A stretch of DNA of 64,000 bases from UBA1858 sp965262455 (GTDB lineage Bacteria; Pseudomonadota; Gammaproteobacteria; UBA4575), in assembly GCA_965262455.1 (NCBI GenBank), contig CBDHFH010000008.1, positions 930,001-994,000 on the forward strand. Reading direction: 5' to 3'. The position numbers were made by a program, and so were the translations under genes. The notes under the pieces were generated by a model that worked only from the letters and a program-made list of their open reading frames with translations, had not been told where the DNA came from and searched no databases. Shown one piece after another: positions 17,401-26,785 of this stretch (within the stretch, counting starts at the first letter, position 1; each line of letters begins with the position of its first letter).

Positions 17401-18315
17401 TTAGTCGTGATAAATCGAATCCGCATTGGTGGCACGATTCATCTGCGCAATCGCAATACCGACTAAAATAACGACCAGCGCAATCAAAGCATTCGCCGTC
17501 AATTTCTCTGCTGCAAACAGCACACCTAACAGTACTGCCCAAACCGGAATCAAATAATTGATTTGTGATAAAAATGCCGCGCCGGCTCGACGAATCACAC
17601 TGAAATATATAATTGTTGCCAGCCCGGTAGGAAACAGGCCGAGTAAAATGACAGATACTAATGAACTAGCTGAAGCGTGTTGTATCCACTGAAACCCGGC
17701 AAACATCGATATCGGCACAATCACCAGCGATGCCATTAATAACACACCGGATGAAATCAGCGTTAAACTTAAAGTTGGTAAGGCATGAGCAATAACAGAA
17801 TTTGCCGCGTAACTGATTGCACCAGTCAACACTGACAACATTGAAATTATATAAATCCAGTCCATCTGTTGTCTGACATCAAGTTCAGGAAACATTAAGA
17901 TCACCACCCCCGCAAAGCCAAGCAAGAATCCAATCAACTTATTTTTTGTAATACGCTCACCGGCGACAAAAAAATGCGCTAAAACGACGGTAGTTAATGG
18001 CATCATCGCCATTAAAATACCAGCCAAACCACTATCAACATGTTGTTGTCCCCAGGTAATCACAAAGAATGGAATGCAGTTTCCAGTTAACGCTAAAACC
18101 AATAACAAAAACCAATAAGGCTTCAGATCAGCTAACCGCTCACCTTTCGCATAAGAGATCACGAGTAACAGCAATGCACCCATTGCTATGCGCCCCGCCA
18201 CCACCATAACGGGCGGAACATCTTGCACTGCAATTTTTGTCAACAAGAAAGCCGAGCCAAACATTGCTACCAGAGCAAACAAACCCAGCCAATCCCATCC
18301 ACGAGATACGTTCAT
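17401..18315 (-). CDS. EamA/DMT family transporter
   Basis: A 304-residue inner-membrane protein with ten predicted helices arranged as two EamA repeats (about residues 10-140 and 152-292). The first repeat has the 'FLLTKIAVQDVPPVMVVAGRI' pattern and the second ends 'LLGVLFAAEKLTANALIALVVILVGI', both typical of drug/metabolite exporters of the RhaT/YdcZ-like group. Many relatives export amino acids or metabolites; substrate cannot be inferred. Confidence 0.87.
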   Translation of the reverse strand: MNVSRGWDWLGLFALVAMFGSAFLLTKIAVQDVPPVMVVAGRIAMGALLLLVISYAKGERLADLKPYWFLLLVLALTGNCIPFFVITWGQQHVDSGLAGILMAMMPLTTVVLAHFFVAGERITKNKLIGFLLGFAGVVILMFPELDVRQQMDWIYIISMLSVLTGAISYAANSVIAHALPTLSLTLISSGVLLMASLVIVPISMFAGFQWIQHASASSLVSVILLGLFPTGLATIIYFSVIRRAGAAFLSQINYLIPVWAVLLGVLFAAEKLTANALIALVVILVGIAIAQMNRATNADSIYHD

Positions 18316-18541
18316 AGTAAATAGCGATTGTTAAGTAATTAGCGCGTGTTAAATAAACACCAAACTCAAACTTTACACATTATATGCACAGGCTGATTAG
18401 ACAGGCTTACATATAAACATAAGTGCTGGGTATTATGCTTGAGTCAGCATAATAATACATAGTTAATTCAGTGGCATTATTTCACTAAACAAGACTGCTA
18501 GATTTCTGTTTATTGTATGTCAATAGCAAAATTAGAATAGC

Positions 18542-20017
18542 TTAGTATCTTACAAGCACTTTATATTTCAAAGTAACACGTTGTTCTGCAGGCACCTTAA
18601 CTAACCATTGTGCCGTGTGCGCATTGACTTTTTCATGCTCGATATTAGTTTCTAACATTTTCCAGTCACCCGGCACAGGTTCCAGCACCTTCACTACGAC
18701 ATCTTCATTTTTAGCATTATGAATTTCAATTTCATAACTTGAACTCGCCGCATGTTTATATTTTCCAAAGGCGGATTCTTTTTCATATGACATTTGTTTT
18801 TTACTCGCTGTCACATCAAAAGCATCCCCCAGTTTTAAGCGGATCGTTTCATCTTTAGGTGTATGGTCAACGCGATCTTCACCAATAAATTGTGCATTGC
18901 CTGAAGTATCATCTTTATACACGCGTACTATGCCTTTCGGTAAGGCAATACCTAAACCATGTTGCTTTTCATTTTCAAATTCAACATACACACCCACTTT
19001 AAGCTTATCTGCAATCACACCTTGTCTGTTAAAATAATAGTGCTGATGACCTTGTAGCAAAAACTCTTTGCTCACAGGCACTTTATTCGCAGACAACAAT
19101 GCCACTTGCTTGGTTTGGTTTTGCAACACATCGGTTTTATGGCCTAAGGTATATAAGTGATATTCAAATAGTCCTTCTTCAGCCATGGCAGGCATGGCTT
19201 CCTCGGCCATACTTTGCATCATAACCACATCGCGGCGTTGCATGCCCTTGTGCTCATGGACTCGATTGACATCGCCGGCGACAAGTTGCAGCTTTGCATT
19301 GTGATAACTTGCGCCACTCTGATTATTCAGTGTGACCCAACCATTTAAGTCTAGATATTTTTCCTGTTTATCGAGCTTGGCAACATAGTCTGCTTTCCAG
19401 CTCAGGCCGCCCGACAAATAACTCAGTTCTATCGCCTGCTCATCAGCGACTTTGCTATTGGCAAGAATGGACAGCGTCGGCCGATCGCGTAAATTAGCGG
19501 GCACCTGATCATATACAATGCGCCCAGGTAAGCCTGTTTCAATGCGGTCACCAACTTGTAGCACGACACCGTTATTGGCGCTTAATACCGTTGCATCGAC
19601 TTCTTTTTCAGCGCCTGTGGTGGGATGTGTTTTAATAATTCTGACTTGTTTACCTACATATTTTTGCAATAACTGCTGCGGTGTTAACAAGTCATAATCA
19701 AAGTTCTGCTCAAATAAAGCGAGCGCATGCGCGTGCGACAGGCTGGTAATAATGGCCGTTTCAGGGCGAATTTGTGCACTGACTTCACGTACCGCCAGAC
19801 GATTCAACCCTTTATTGAGTGTTACATTTCTAACATCACGTATTAAGGCAAGATTATGGTTGTACACCGTCAGGGATAATTCTTTTTGGTCTTCAACAGT
19901 AGTTTTAATTTCATTCGCATGGACAGCGCATAAACTCAGCGCAAGCATGATTGCAGTGCAGGAGATAAATCGAAGCATATGTGGTGGCTTATTGATCTTA
20001 TAATGCAGCATTCTCAC
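18542..20017 (-). CDS. DUF4139 domain-containing exported protein
   Basis: A 491-residue protein. After a 13-residue leader a signal peptide (MLRFISCTAIMLALSLCAVHA) directs export, so translation may start at the second Met, at 19978. The mature protein carries a DUF4139 domain in its C-terminal two thirds: 'ELSYLSGGLSWKADYVAKLD', 'GWVTLNNQSGASYHNAKLQLVAGDVNR' and the final 'KVPAEQRVTLKYKVLVRY' are family features. The fold is beta-rich, like the mucoidy-inhibitor A group, with no known activity. It is divergent from the VWA gene at 20109 with a 91-base gap. Confidence 0.85.
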   Translation of the reverse strand: MRMLHYKINKPPHMLRFISCTAIMLALSLCAVHANEIKTTVEDQKELSLTVYNHNLALIRDVRNVTLNKGLNRLAVREVSAQIRPETAIITSLSHAHALALFEQNFDYDLLTPQQLLQKYVGKQVRIIKTHPTTGAEKEVDATVLSANNGVVLQVGDRIETGLPGRIVYDQVPANLRDRPTLSILANSKVADEQAIELSYLSGGLSWKADYVAKLDKQEKYLDLNGWVTLNNQSGASYHNAKLQLVAGDVNRVHEHKGMQRRDVVMMQSMAEEAMPAMAEEGLFEYHLYTLGHKTDVLQNQTKQVALLSANKVPVSKEFLLQGHQHYYFNRQGVIADKLKVGVYVEFENEKQHGLGIALPKGIVRVYKDDTSGNAQFIGEDRVDHTPKDETIRLKLGDAFDVTASKKQMSYEKESAFGKYKHAASSSYEIEIHNAKNEDVVVKVLEPVPGDWKMLETNIEHEKVNAHTAQWLVKVPAEQRVTLKYKVLVRY

Positions 20018-20108
20018 ACCCCTTCTATAATAATAGGAATACTAATAGACTTGATAATCTGTAAAAGGTTTTACACGACAAATAAACCAGGTACAAAAAG
20101 TATCATTT

Positions 20109-20813
20109 ATGGCGAAAGATCAGCTTACTCCTTCTAATTCACTCACGGTACAGGATTTTTTAAAAAAATCTGATGAATTAGTCGTGCATGAGAGTAAAGA
20201 AAACACAGGTCGCTTAATGTTTGCCATGGATGCTACCGCCAGCCGTGAGCACACCTGGGATATGGCATGTCAAATTCAAGCGGACATGTTCATGAGCACG
20301 CAAGATATCGGCAACCTTGAAATTTGTTTGTGCTACTTTCGTGGCTATCATGAATTTCATGTGCTTGACTGGAGCCGCGATGCCGCCAAATTAAGAGATC
20401 AGATGTTAGCCGTGCGATGCCTTGCCGGACACACGCAAATAAAACGCACTCTGGAACAAGCTGTCAAAGTATGTGCCTCGCAAAAAATTAAAGCCGTCGT
20501 TTTTGTTGGTGACAGTTTCGAAGAAGCCATTGATGATGTCGGTACCACTGCCGGCAAACTTGGCATGCTGGGAGTACCCGTGTTTATTTTCCATGAAGGC
20601 CAGGACCCAAATGCAAAAAAAGCGTTTCAACATATCGCACAATTAACACAAGGCGCCTATTGTGCTTTTGATCAAAACAGCGTGTCGCAACTAAAAGATT
20701 TGTTATGCGCCGTGGCAGCATTTGCCGTAGGTGGCGTAAGCGCACTAGAAAAACATTCACAACAAGGCAATCAGTTAGCCTCTTCTATTATTAAGCAGTT
20801 ACCGAATAAATAA
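20109..20813 (+). CDS. VWA-domain protein
   Basis: A 234-residue cytoplasmic protein built around a von Willebrand factor A fold. The segment 'RLMFAMDATASREHTWDMACQIQADMF' (about residues 37-63) has the DxTxS form of the metal-ion-dependent adhesion site. 'AVVFVGDSFEEAIDDVG' supplies the later strand and acidic loop. The family is found beside J-domain and NorD-like genes, as here: its stop is one base before the next ATG. The role is probably to recognise a protein partner in a chaperone-like assembly; that is inference. Confidence 0.8.
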   Translation: MAKDQLTPSNSLTVQDFLKKSDELVVHESKENTGRLMFAMDATASREHTWDMACQIQADMFMSTQDIGNLEICLCYFRGYHEFHVLDWSRDAAKLRDQMLAVRCLAGHTQIKRTLEQAVKVCASQKIKAVVFVGDSFEEAIDDVGTTAGKLGMLGVPVFIFHEGQDPNAKKAFQHIAQLTQGAYCAFDQNSVSQLKDLLCAVAAFAVGGVSALEKHSQQGNQLASSIIKQLPNK

Positions 20814-20814
20814 T

Positions 20815-21543
20815 ATGGCCCGTATTATATTAATTGCCGCCGCTATAATACTTGCATTGATGCTGTATCGGTGGGTTAAACGTTTGCCAGCCCAGCAACG
20901 CTGGAAAGCATTGATGGTAGTCGTCGGTATTACCTTGCTTGGCTTAGTCATGACAGGAAGACTGCATTGGTTGTTTGCATTAGCAGGCGCAATGATTCCT
21001 GCCGTGCAACGACTATTAGGCTTGATTGCGTATCTGCCCATGTTGCAACGATTAGCCAGCACTTTTAAAGGCAACAACCCTAGTGCCGGCCAAACCTCTC
21101 AAGTAGAAACAGACTACTTACACATGCAATTGGACCATGACTCAGGAAAATTAACCGGTATTGTCAAAACGGGGTTATTTGCCGGAAGAAACTTGAGTAA
21201 TCTCAGTTTAGAAGAACTCATTCAGCTAAGAGAGTATTACTTACAGCAGGATGAAGACTCACGCTTATTACTAGAAAACTTCCTGGATAAAATGCACGCT
21301 ACCTGGCGTGCAGGACAAGAGCAGCAGTCTGAGCAACATAGCCAAGCGACACATGAATCAGGTCTTTCAATAGAGGAGGCCTATGCTATTCTTGGTCTGG
21401 ACACTGATGCGGATAAACAGACCGTGGTTGATGCCCACAAACGCCTGATGCAAAAGCTCCATCCAGATCGCGGTGGATCAAGTTATCTGGCAGTAAAAAT
21501 CAATCAGGCTAAAGAGTTATTATTGAATAACATCCCCGATTAA
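20815..21543 (+). CDS. Membrane-anchored J-domain protein
   Basis: A 242-residue protein with two N-terminal hydrophobic segments (about residues 2-20 and 33-65) and a C-terminal J domain (about 182-240). The J domain keeps the essential HPD motif in 'HKRLMQKLHPDRGG', which stimulates DnaK ATPase. Having the J domain at the C-terminus behind a membrane anchor resembles Pam18/TIM14-type and DjlA-like proteins. It sits between two VWA genes with 1- and 15-base gaps, so it should recruit DnaK to whatever the VWA proteins handle. Confidence 0.87.
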   Translation: MARIILIAAAIILALMLYRWVKRLPAQQRWKALMVVVGITLLGLVMTGRLHWLFALAGAMIPAVQRLLGLIAYLPMLQRLASTFKGNNPSAGQTSQVETDYLHMQLDHDSGKLTGIVKTGLFAGRNLSNLSLEELIQLREYYLQQDEDSRLLLENFLDKMHATWRAGQEQQSEQHSQATHESGLSIEEAYAILGLDTDADKQTVVDAHKRLMQKLHPDRGGSSYLAVKINQAKELLLNNIPD

Positions 21544-21558
21544 ACATAAACATTTCCT

Positions 21559-23835
21559 ATGAATTTATTCTTCTGGCGAAAAAACAAAAAATCAAATAAA
21601 GCCAGCAACGACACGGGTGAATTTAAACTCAAAGCTTACTCAAAAGAAGGCGGCTATATTCGTTCGCCTGATCGTAAAGGCAAAAATCATAACAGCTCAA
21701 ACTTTGGCGGCATGGGTGAGCGCGAATTACAGCTCAAATTAGAATTGCTTGTCGAAGATGTATTATCGGCCAGCAATAGCGTGTTTGGCCCCGCACAAGC
21801 TTTAGTGAACATTAGTCTTGCTGATCAAGAGCGCTTTCTTGCATCTGTCGAACATTTAACTAAATATGATGTGCAACTCGCTTATGAGTTTTGTCACCAT
21901 GCCACGCCCAGCATTAGGTTATTAGATGAAGAGGATTGGCCTGAATGGATTGAGCATTTACTTAATCGTTATTCGCTTGGCGGAATTGATAACTCTATTG
22001 AAGCCATGCAGCAAATTGATGCTTATATTGAACAGCATACGGCCGCCCCCAGCACCGTCACCTTTGAAGAAGTCAATCGCGTGATTGAAAATATTATTAC
22101 CGGTTTAAATGGCCGCAGCTTAAAACTGGAGCAAAATAATGAATTGTTCACAGATACTGAAACAATTCATCTGCCAGACAATATCTCTACCTTCAAACAG
22201 CGAGAGAGTAATTTTGCATTGTATAAATCCATTGCCGTGCATCAATGGGCGCAGACCTGGTACGGCACCTGGCGAGTAGATCTCGAGCAATTGGTAGCAA
22301 ATTTTGCTGACAAACAAAAAGCGATAGATTTATTCCATAAATTAGAAACAGTTCGTTTAGATGCAAACATTAAAAGAGAGTTACCCGGCATAGGCCGCGA
22401 AATAGAAAATTTTAACTCGTTGCTGGTTGCTGATAATTTATCTGCCCCGTGGGAAAGTGCTGTGAACACGTTATCTCAGACAGATGCCAGTGCCCATGAC
22501 ACTGCCCGCTTGTTATATGAGTTATATGATCATGACTTTATTCCTGACGATACGCTTTACCAGGGCGTGTTAAACCCGGCACTTGCAAAAGAGAAAACAC
22601 AAGCACGCATTGAACAAGACAAAGAGAACCTGCAAACGCTACTCAACCAGTTACAAGAAGAATCCTCCCAGCCTAATCCAGATGCCCCGCTTGATGATGA
22701 GTCATCAGAACAAGAAAGCGAAGATAAACGCTTTGAAGTCAAAGAAGTTGAAGACGACGAAATTCCTGATGGTTACCGTATTGAACTTGAACTCGATGGT
22801 GAGTCCGTTGAGCCTACTGAAGAATTACTCGAGTTGTTGCAATCCATTCAGCAGGACTTAGGCGAACTTCCGGAAGACTATTTAACGCTTGACCAAGAGA
22901 GCGAGACTCAAACGGGCCAAGGTGATGAAGAGCAGGAAGATATCAACGTACACATGGGTGCGAGTGATATTTATTTATATGATGAGTGGGACCACTCACG
23001 CCAAAAGTACCGCAAAGAATGGTGTCAATTACGTGAAATTGAGGTACAAGGCGAACCTTCTGACTTTGTTGAGCACACATTAAATAAACATCGTAATTTA
23101 TTAAAACATTTACATCGCACTTTTGAAGCTTTACGCGATGAAGATCGCCGTGTGCGCAAACAGCCTTATGGTGAAGACATTGATTTAGATGCCGTGATTT
23201 CCTCATATGCAGATTTAATTAATGGCGAAGAAATCAGCCAAAACCTGTTTATTAAACAGCGTAAAGTCGATCGCAATATTGCAGTCATGTTCATGGTCGA
23301 CATGAGTGGGTCTACCTCAGGCTGGATCAATGAAATGGAACGCGAAGCATTGGTGTTGTTATGCGAGTCACTAGAAGTGCTGGGTGACCGTTATGCTATC
23401 TATGGCTTTTCGGGTCTAACGCATAAACGTTGTGACTTATATAAAATCAAGGACTTTGAAGAAAGCTATACGAGCACAGTCAAAGATCGCATCGCCAGCA
23501 TTCAACCACAAGATTACACCCGCATGGGAGTTGCTATTCGTCACTTGTCTAAACGACTCTCGCAAGTGGAAGCCAAAACCAAAGTGTTAATCACACTTTC
23601 AGATGGTCGTCCGGATGATCAAGATGGCTATCGAGGTGCCTATGGTATCGAAGACACGCGTCGCGCTTTAATAGAATCTAAATACTTAGGCATTCATCCG
23701 TTTTGCATTACTATCGACGAAGAAGCTGTCGAGTATTTGCAACATATGTATGGCCCGGTGAATTTTACCATCGTTGATCAGGTCGATAAGTTGCCGTATA
23801 AGGTATCGGATATTTATCGCCGCATTACCATGTAA
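21559..23835 (+). CDS. NorD/CbbO-like VWA protein
   Basis: A 758-residue protein. An alpha-helical N-terminal half (about 1-400) is followed by an acidic linker (about 360-480, rich in Glu/Asp) and a C-terminal VWA domain (about 570-758) with a complete MIDAS: 'FMVDMSGSTSGW' (DxSxS), 'YTRMGVAIRHL' (Thr) and 'ITLSDGRPDD' (Asp). This is the architecture of NorD and CbbO, which act with a MoxR-type AAA+ ATPase (NorQ/CbbQ) to activate nitric oxide reductase or RuBisCO. No CbbQ/NorQ gene is adjacent; the nearest MoxR is at 29.8-30.8 kb in a different operon. Confidence 0.85.
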   Translation: MNLFFWRKNKKSNKASNDTGEFKLKAYSKEGGYIRSPDRKGKNHNSSNFGGMGERELQLKLELLVEDVLSASNSVFGPAQALVNISLADQERFLASVEHLTKYDVQLAYEFCHHATPSIRLLDEEDWPEWIEHLLNRYSLGGIDNSIEAMQQIDAYIEQHTAAPSTVTFEEVNRVIENIITGLNGRSLKLEQNNELFTDTETIHLPDNISTFKQRESNFALYKSIAVHQWAQTWYGTWRVDLEQLVANFADKQKAIDLFHKLETVRLDANIKRELPGIGREIENFNSLLVADNLSAPWESAVNTLSQTDASAHDTARLLYELYDHDFIPDDTLYQGVLNPALAKEKTQARIEQDKENLQTLLNQLQEESSQPNPDAPLDDESSEQESEDKRFEVKEVEDDEIPDGYRIELELDGESVEPTEELLELLQSIQQDLGELPEDYLTLDQESETQTGQGDEEQEDINVHMGASDIYLYDEWDHSRQKYRKEWCQLREIEVQGEPSDFVEHTLNKHRNLLKHLHRTFEALRDEDRRVRKQPYGEDIDLDAVISSYADLINGEEISQNLFIKQRKVDRNIAVMFMVDMSGSTSGWINEMEREALVLLCESLEVLGDRYAIYGFSGLTHKRCDLYKIKDFEESYTSTVKDRIASIQPQDYTRMGVAIRHLSKRLSQVEAKTKVLITLSDGRPDDQDGYRGAYGIEDTRRALIESKYLGIHPFCITIDEEAVEYLQHMYGPVNFTIVDQVDKLPYKVSDIYRRITM

Positions 23836-23848
23836 AACAAACACACTC

Positions 23849-25024
23849 ATGGATGACACATTGATCAGCCAACGCGTGCACGCAGTACAAACGCCGATTA
23901 TTCCAACCATCACGCAATTAGCACGTGAACATCCCGGGACAATTTCATTAGGCCAAGGCGTTTGTTACTACGGCCCTCCCCCAGAAACATATCAATACAT
24001 TGAAAAGCATTTGCGTGCGAAACAATTAAATAACTATGGCCCGGTGGAAGGGCTGCCTGAACTTATTGATGTACTCACTGAGAAGTTGAACACCCGCAAT
24101 GGCATCAACATCAATGTAGATAACTGCCTATTTGTCACGGCCGGATCCAATATGGCATTTAGCTCATTGGTGCAAGTGATCGCTGACCCGGGTGATGAAA
24201 TTATTTTACTTACTCCATATTACTTTAACCATGAGATGGCCATCCGCCTAGCCAATGCGACACCCGTACTGGTACCCACCCTAGAAAATTTTCACCCTGA
24301 CATTGAACGTATTCAACAGGCGATTACCAGCAAAACACGCGCGATTGTGACCGTGTCACCTAATAATCCCACCGGTGCTGTTTATACACAGGATGAACTA
24401 AGTGCAATTAATCAGCTCTGCGCACAACATAATATTTATCATATCTCCGATGAAGCCTATGAAGACTTTGTCTATGAGCCACATCAACATTTCTCGGTGG
24501 CGACCCTGCCCAACAGTGAAGCGCATACCATCAGTTTATATTCACTGTCGAAAGCGTATGGCTTTGCCGGTTGGCGTGTAGGGTATATGGTTATTCCTAA
24601 ACAAATGTTTGCTGCACTGCGCAAAGTGCAAGATACGGTGTTAATCTCTCCTACTATTATTGCGCAGTATGCTGCTATCGGCGCCCATCATGCGGCCTAC
24701 ATATATATAGAAGACAAACTGAATGAGATTAAATTATCCAGACAAACCTGTATCGATACGCTCAACGCAAGCAATCTACTTGCACAACCCGCCACTTCGG
24801 AAGGTGCATTTTATATTTTCGCTAAACTTAACAGTCAACAAAATGATTTTGATATAGCTAAAATGCTAATTGAACATCATCAGGTAGCCACCATTCCTGG
24901 CGGTGCATTTGCAGCCACTGATGGCTGTTATTTAAGAATCTCTTATGGCGCGTTAACCAGCGAAACCGTTTCTGCTGGGTTAGACAAGCTTTGTCACGGT
25001 CTGCAAAAAATATTGAATGTATAA
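23849..25024 (+). CDS. Class I/II pyridoxal-phosphate aminotransferase
   Basis: A 391-residue fold-type I aminotransferase. It has 'ISLGQGVCYYGPPP' at the N-terminus, 'NNYGPVEGLPELIDVL', the substrate-binding 'VSPNNPTGAVY', and the PLP lysine in 'YSLSKAYGFAGWRVGYM' (about residue 238). The C-terminal 'YLRISYGAL' Arg binds the substrate carboxylate. It is of the aspartate/aromatic/kynurenine aminotransferase type; the exact amino donor is open. The start at 23849 is 13 bases after the NorD-like stop; the longer frame from 23774 overlaps that gene and is rejected. Confidence 0.88.
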   Translation: MDDTLISQRVHAVQTPIIPTITQLAREHPGTISLGQGVCYYGPPPETYQYIEKHLRAKQLNNYGPVEGLPELIDVLTEKLNTRNGININVDNCLFVTAGSNMAFSSLVQVIADPGDEIILLTPYYFNHEMAIRLANATPVLVPTLENFHPDIERIQQAITSKTRAIVTVSPNNPTGAVYTQDELSAINQLCAQHNIYHISDEAYEDFVYEPHQHFSVATLPNSEAHTISLYSLSKAYGFAGWRVGYMVIPKQMFAALRKVQDTVLISPTIIAQYAAIGAHHAAYIYIEDKLNEIKLSRQTCIDTLNASNLLAQPATSEGAFYIFAKLNSQQNDFDIAKMLIEHHQVATIPGGAFAATDGCYLRISYGALTSETVSAGLDKLCHGLQKILNV

Positions 25025-25226
25025 CAAATAATCTTATCAGCCGTTTTGCCGACACAATATCTTTAATCCAGGTAATTCAATATTAATAACCTCTACGAAG
25101 ATGCTGCCCTACCTAATAACCTCATGAATTTTTGTGACATTATACAGTATGATTGTTCAAATATTATGATGAATATTTGTCGCATAACACATATAACGCA
25201 TGTAGTTACATGGTAATTGATAATTT

Positions 25227-25498
25227 TTGAAATGCCATCACTGCAATATAGCACTTAAAGAGGTAGTCAAAGTGCTGGTAAACCTAAAAGGTTTTTTCTA
25301 TTTTTTGAATGCGAGAAATGCTCTAGAAAATTTAATACTAATTACGATTCAATTATCCTTTTTTGGTGGTGGTTTTCTGGATGGTTTGTATGATTATTTC
25401 CTTGGGATCCTAACTAAAAATGAGCTAATTGAGAACTATTTGGGTTGGGGGGTTTTATAATATTACTTGTCGTCTTATTTCTATACATATTTTCTTAG
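25227..25498 (+). pseudogene. Small membrane protein ORF, probably frameshifted at a G6 run
   Basis: A TTG at 25227 opens 'MKCHHCNIALKEVVK...' and runs with two hydrophobic segments to a stop at 25460 just after the run of six G (25447-25452). Adding one G there joins the frame to a third hydrophobic segment 'FIILLVVLFLYIFS' ending at 25498. The reading-frame jump at a homopolymer suggests one gene of about 90 residues with an indel. The N-terminal CxxC might bind metal. No family is recognised, and base composition is AT-rich like the rest of this accessory patch. Confidence 0.35.
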
Positions 25499-25535
25499 CC
25501 AAATGAAATTAAATGAAAAGTAAATTTACTTATGA

Positions 25536-25590
25536 CAAGTCACTCAACCATGACACCAGCAACGCTGGCGCTTGTTAGTTCAACCGTTAA
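25536..25590 (+). repeat. 55-bp repeat copy A (attC-like)
   Basis: Shares its outer 15 bases (CAAGTCACTCAACCA) and last 18 bases (TGTTAG-T/C-T-C/T-AACCGTTAA) with a second copy at 26722-26776; the 22-base centres have equal length but differ. The centre here is a hairpin, CCAGC-AAC-GCTGG. Left-hand ACTCAAC fits the RYYYAAC box of integron attC sites, but the right-hand GTTAATC does not fit GTTRRRY exactly. Confidence 0.6.
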
Positions 25591-25696
25591 TCTGCCTGGA
25601 AAATGTCCGCTAGCAATGGAAATTTTAGCGATAAAAGAGTCGACTTTATTATCAGCCAATTTATAGATTCAACAACACCACATAGGAACCAAATGA

Positions 25697-26068
25697 ATGA
25701 AAAAAGGTTTGAGACTTGAGCGCGTTTTATTACTTACCTCTATCGCACTATTCATCAGTGCATGTGATCAACTGTCCACTAACTCGCCCTTTGACGAAGA
25801 TGGCAAGCTTACCATTGCCGAGCTGGATTATTTTCTGGCGGGAATGAAAGAAGCGACGAACATCAGTGAAAAGATGTATAGCTGTATCAAGACACAGGCT
25901 GTACGTCGTGCAGAGATTGCTGGCGATCCGCAGACTATTGATCCGAAATCACTGTCGCTGCCAGAGGAAAATTGGGTGCCTTTGGATAAGTCGGACAAGC
26001 GGTTAATTTTGGCCCAGCTTATCGTATCCGAGGCCAGTGTATTTTGCACTACAGGACGAGAAATGTGA
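25697..26068 (+). CDS. Putative lipoprotein
   Basis: A 123-residue protein with a lipoprotein signal (residues 1-23; lipobox FISAC, lipidated Cys23). The mature part is mostly helical and charged, with two further cysteines in 'SCIKTQAVRR' and 'VFCTTGREM' that could form a disulfide. No domain is recognised. It lies between the two 55-bp repeats in the position of a cassette gene. Codons and signal peptide look genuine, so I accept it as a gene of unknown function. Confidence 0.65.
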   Translation: MKKGLRLERVLLLTSIALFISACDQLSTNSPFDEDGKLTIAELDYFLAGMKEATNISEKMYSCIKTQAVRRAEIAGDPQTIDPKSLSLPEENWVPLDKSDKRLILAQLIVSEASVFCTTGREM

Positions 26069-26539
26069 GCTTCTAAAAATAGGACTTGCTGAGAGTAAGT
26101 TCAGTGCTTAAAAAGTCAAAACCCTCGGACTAGATAAAACTATCACCTTTTTTTCTAAAATAAGCCGCCAACTTCACCAAGCCGGTTTTTTGAGTCATTA
26201 GTAGTATAATAAGAAAAAAATTACTATTTTTTGGAATCCTAATACAAGGGGTCATTTATTTTTTCAGAGGTTCGAAAGAAACAAATCATACCTATCTGCT
26301 AATAACTCCCGTTGAGAGTATTTTTTATTCGATACTAATTTTTTAATTGCTCATTGCAATTCATGTAAAGTTAAATGGGTCACGTTTCCATTATTAAGTT
26401 GTTTTGAGAACTTCCTACTCATATATAGCTGATGGATTTTTTTCAAAATAACAAGTTTTATTTCTGATTTTTGTGAGTTATCGCGTAATACAAAAATAAT
26501 ATTTAATTACATGTATATTTCAGCAGTCGGCGCATTTTA
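26069..26539. other. AT-rich intergenic stretch
   Basis: 471 bases without a credible gene. It is strongly AT-rich with several short T and A runs. I see no RNA gene, no terminator with a clear stem, and no insertion-sequence end. It may hold the promoter for the small ORF at 26540. Confidence 0.5.
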
Positions 26540-26764
26540 ATGTATCATTATAGATATATTTTTAAAGCCAACTTATTATTCAAAATAACTTATCTATTTA
26601 CAGCTCTGTTCTGTATGATTTATGGCGCATTGATTATTTTCGCAGCGAACTCGACATTCCATAAATTAATTTGGTGGTTAGCAGTTTCAATAGGACTAAT
26701 TCTTTCAGAATATATTGCTAGCAAGTCACTCAACCAGGATGCGGGCTGCACATGCACCTGTTAG
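26540..26764 (+). CDS. Small two-helix membrane protein
   Basis: A 74-residue ORF with two hydrophobic segments (about residues 14-34 and 43-62) and a Cys-rich tail GCTCTC. Its last 43 bases lie inside the second 55-bp repeat, which is how integron cassette genes often end in their attC site. No homologue is recognised and no strong ribosome site is visible. Moderately likely to be real. Confidence 0.45.
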   Translation: MYHYRYIFKANLLFKITYLFTALFCMIYGALIIFAANSTFHKLIWWLAVSIGLILSEYIASKSLNQDAGCTCTC

Positions 26765-26776
26765 CTTAACCGTTAA
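26722..26776 (+). repeat. 55-bp repeat copy B (attC-like)
   Basis: Second copy of the repeat at 25536-25590, 1186 bases downstream and in the same orientation. The outer 15 bases are identical, the right 18 bases differ at two positions, and the 22-base centre (GGATGCGGGCTGCACATGCA...) is unrelated but of identical length. It overlaps the 3' end of the small membrane ORF. Confidence 0.6.
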
Positions 26777-26785
26777 AATCATTTA

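Noticed and set aside
21559..23835. NorD as nitric oxide reductase activator
   Set aside because: No norCB or norQ genes are near, so the general NorD/CbbO-like label is safer.
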